DNA from: Acetobacteraceae bacterium | GTDB lineage: Bacteria; Pseudomonadota; Alphaproteobacteria; Acetobacterales; Acetobacteraceae | NCBI GenBank assembly: GCA_027482245.1 | Contig: JAIXWG010000015.1 | Span: 186,001-250,000, forward strand | Direction: 5' to 3' | DNA length: 64,000 nucleotides | Shown: positions 62,314-64,000 of the stretch, piece by piece | Layout of the letters: each line of letters opens with the position of its first letter | Numbering within the stretch: the stretch's first letter is position 1 | Made by a program: the position numbers and the translations under genes | The notes under the pieces: model-generated | Databases searched by the model: none | What the model was told of the DNA's origin: nothing | Seen by the model: the letters and a program-made list of their open reading frames with translations, nothing else

Positions 62314-62981
62314 CCCGCCCGCCGCAGCCCCTCCTGCTCCATGAAGGTCGGGTCGTTGAAGTCGAACAGCTTGTTGTCGAGCCGCACGCCCGTCTCGACC
62401 TCATAGAGCGTGACGCGCGTCTCCCGCCCCTGCGCGTCCAGCACCGTCCACTGGCGCAGTTCCATCGGCTGCTCCTGGAAGGCCAGCGTCAGCCGTCCCT
62501 CCTGCGGGGCCCCCGTGCGGTGCAGGCCGACGCGCAGGAACCCGCCGGAGCGCTCCGTCCCCGTCACGGTGATGTCGCCGGACAGCCGGATCTCCGGCCG
62601 CAGCAGCAGGCCGAGGGGCGTGGAGGAAGCGGGCACCGTGCTCGGCTGGCGCAGGTCCCGGTCATACATCATCACCTGCCCGCCGGAGGCCACCAGCAGC
62701 ATCGGCTCCGGCGGGTTGTAGTCGAAGCGCATGCGCCCGGGCCGGCTGATCAGCGCCGTCCCCTCCGCCGAGGCCCCGTTCTGCGCCACCTGCAGGAACC
62801 GCGCCTTCAGGGTCCGCAGGCCATTGAGATAGGCCTCCACCCGCGCCAGCGCCGCGCGATCGATGGAAGCAGGGGCCGGGGCCGGCGTGGCGGGCCGGGA
62901 TTGCTGCGCCAGCGCGGGGGCGCTCAGCAGGGTTGCGGCGGCGATCAGGGTGCGTCGTTGCATGGCTGGCAGATGGCCCAT
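62310..62981 (-). CDS. lolA: outer-membrane lipoprotein carrier protein LolA-like
   Basis: A 223-residue periplasmic protein. The signal peptide reads MQRRTLIAAATLLSAPALAQ. The mature part has VEAYLNGLRTLKARFLQVAQ, then RPGRMRFDYNPPEPMLLVA, the conserved segment that lines the LolA lipid cavity, and RWTVLD-like (LRQWTVLDAQGRETRVTLYE). LolA ferries lipoproteins from LolCDE to the outer membrane. ATG 62981 has AGGA upstream; ATG 62963 is an alternative. It is convergent with the FMN reductase gene, sharing TTAA at 62310-62313. Confidence 0.88.
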   Translation of the reverse strand: MGHLPAMQRRTLIAAATLLSAPALAQQSRPATPAPAPASIDRAALARVEAYLNGLRTLKARFLQVAQNGASAEGTALISRPGRMRFDYNPPEPMLLVASGGQVMMYDRDLRQPSTVPASSTPLGLLLRPEIRLSGDITVTGTERSGGFLRVGLHRTGAPQEGRLTLAFQEQPMELRQWTVLDAQGRETRVTLYEVETGVRLDNKLFDFNDPTFMEQEGLRRAG

Positions 62982-63126
62982 CCGCGGTCCTGCGGAAAGT
63001 CCCCGCGGGATTTACCCGTCGTCAACCGTCGGTGCGCTTAAGTGAGCCCACGCGAACCGGGCCAGAATGGCCGGCACCCCCCGAGGAACGGGATCCCGAT
63101 ACCCGATCCCGGTCACGGAGCTTCCC

Positions 63127-63411
63127 ATGCCCTTCGATTTCGCCCCCGCTTCCTTTGCCGGCAACACCCTTCTGCCGATCGATGCCGGCACCATCCACGG
63201 CGTGCCCCGCCATGAGCTGGTGGCGCATGCGATGGAACAGCTGGCCCCCGCGCTGCGCGGCCAGGTCGCGGAGATCGAGCTGTCCGCCGGCGGCCAGTTC
63301 TTCCACATGGGCATGGTCTTCGACCAGGTCGCCTGGCGCGCCGTCTGGCGCCGCCCCGGCCTGCCCGTCGCCTCCGGCAGCTTCCCGGTTTGGAACGGCG
63401 CGCCGGTTTGA
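63127..63411 (+). CDS. small hypothetical protein
   Basis: A 94-residue product from ATG 63127 with ACGGAG about eight bases upstream. It has no signal peptide, TM segment or motif I recognise. Notable segments are TLLPIDAGTIHGVPRHELVA, MEQLAPALRGQVAEIELSAG and several aromatic residues near the C-terminus (VAWRAVWRR). The frame is well filled and lies between divergent lolA and the hydratase gene, so it is probably real, but its function is open. Confidence 0.5.
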   Translation: MPFDFAPASFAGNTLLPIDAGTIHGVPRHELVAHAMEQLAPALRGQVAEIELSAGGQFFHMGMVFDQVAWRAVWRRPGLPVASGSFPVWNGAPV

Positions 63412-63476
63412 CGCGACGCGTGCATCACAACTAGCGTCCCCCCGCGGCCGGCCTGGCCGCAACGGGAGACGCCTTC

Positions 63477-64000
63477 ATGTTCGATGCCCCGCAGACGCGC
63501 GACGCGCGCATCGCCGGTGCCGCCGCCCTGCTCGCCGATATCCGGCGCGGGCGACGGGAGAAGCCGGAGGGGCTGCCCCCCGAACTCCGCCCCGCCGACC
63601 AGGCGGAAGCCGAGGCCGTGCAGATCGCCACCTACGCCGCGCTCGGCTGGTCCATCGCGGGCTGGAAGGTGGGCCGCGCCAACGCCCATGTCTTCGCCGC
63701 CCCCCTGCCCGATGCCGCCATGGCGCCCGTCTCCGACAAGCCGCTCCGCCTTCCGCTGCATAGCGGGATGGAGCTGGAAGTGGCGCTGCGCCTGACCCAC
63801 GCGCTGACCGCCGCCGAGCTCGCCGCGCTGACACCCGACGCGATGCCCGGCATCGCTGACATGGTGATGCTCTTCGAGCTCGTCGAAACCCGCTACGCGC
63901 CGGGCGCCAAGCCTTCGGACCTCGAGAAGATCGCCGACATCGTCTCCAACGGCAGCTGCGTCGTCGGCCCCTCCGTCGGCCCCCAAGGGGGTGGCTGGAC
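63477..64000 (+). CDS. 2-keto-4-pentenoate hydratase-like (FAH fold) protein, 3' end missing
   Basis: The first 174 residues of a protein resembling the MhpD/hydratase branch of the fumarylacetoacetate hydrolase superfamily. Typical features are the N-terminal helix (ARIAGAAALLADIRRG), QATYAALG-like text, the glycine-rich SIAGWKVGRAN, the metal-site segment MELEVALRLTH and VMLFELVETRY. Members hydrate or decarboxylate 2-oxo-enoates in aromatic catabolism. The metal-binding Glu pair is in ELE. ATG 63477 has CGGGAGA upstream. The gene runs off the window, so the C-terminal part could not be checked. Confidence 0.82.
   Translation, partial: MFDAPQTRDARIAGAAALLADIRRGRREKPEGLPPELRPADQAEAEAVQIATYAALGWSIAGWKVGRANAHVFAAPLPDAAMAPVSDKPLRLPLHSGMELEVALRLTHALTAAELAALTPDAMPGIADMVMLFELVETRYAPGAKPSDLEKIADIVSNGSCVVGPSVGPQGGGW

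Overview
The window is a very GC-rich, gene-dense stretch of an alphaproteobacterial chromosome. MucR, CtrA-type regulators, a FliX-like protein, OlsB, a Fur whose usual cysteines are replaced, and the order tsaB-rimI ... mucR-fur-olsB point to Alphaproteobacteria; the overall gene mix suits an Acetobacteraceae member such as Roseomonas or a relative (inference, not proven). No rRNA, tRNA, CRISPR array, prophage or insertion sequence was seen.

Layout. 0-2.2 kb: leftward FkbM methyltransferase (cut by the edge), a glyoxalase-like protein and a glutathione transferase. 2.3-13.3 kb: a lytic transglycosylase, a WbpM-type sugar-nucleotide dehydratase and a DegT aminotransferase, with three tandem paralogous chemoreceptors between the two sugar genes. 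13.5-22.6 kb: a DUF1194 protein, DUF3775, a LysE exporter, an aldo/keto reductase, a WD40/CobW pair, a hybrid kinase, a class III aminotransferase and tsaB-rimI. 22.6-27.4 kb: two leftward HWE kinases, the second broken by an in-frame amber codon. 27.5-32.3 kb: TusA-like protein, mucR, fur, olsB, an MFS transporter and an RNA methyltransferase. 32.4-35.1 kb: a cobalamin riboswitch ahead of metE. 35.1-40.3 kb: a molybdenum hydroxylase large subunit, then a CoA-transferase/enoyl-CoA hydratase/Bug receptor operon. 40.4-52.5 kb: a signalling island with XRE, response regulators, a GGDEF-EAL protein, two periplasmic-sensor kinases and a GH8 endoglucanase. 52.7-59.7 kb: flagellar genes flgK, flgL, a lytic transglycosylase, fliX-like, a CtrA-like regulator, motB and motA. 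59.8-64 kb: a GntR regulator with a palindrome on its own start codon, a JmjC oxygenase, an FMN reductase, lolA, a small unknown gene and a partial hydratase.

The most distinctive content is regulatory. Three proteins (40.8, 47.6 and 57.1 kb) carry a CtrA-type DNA-binding domain behind a receiver that has lost much of its phosphorylation chemistry; in two of them the phospho-aspartate is Glu or Ser. They sit among sensor kinases and flagellar genes and could form a phosphorylation-independent branch controlling surface and motility genes.

Two non-coding patterns also stand out. Tandem repeats of different sequence begin at or near the stop codon of four genes (13.3, 28.4, 47.4 and 48.4 kb). 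A double-hairpin intergenic element occurs in four places (1.5, 14.2, 37.2 and 55.4 kb).
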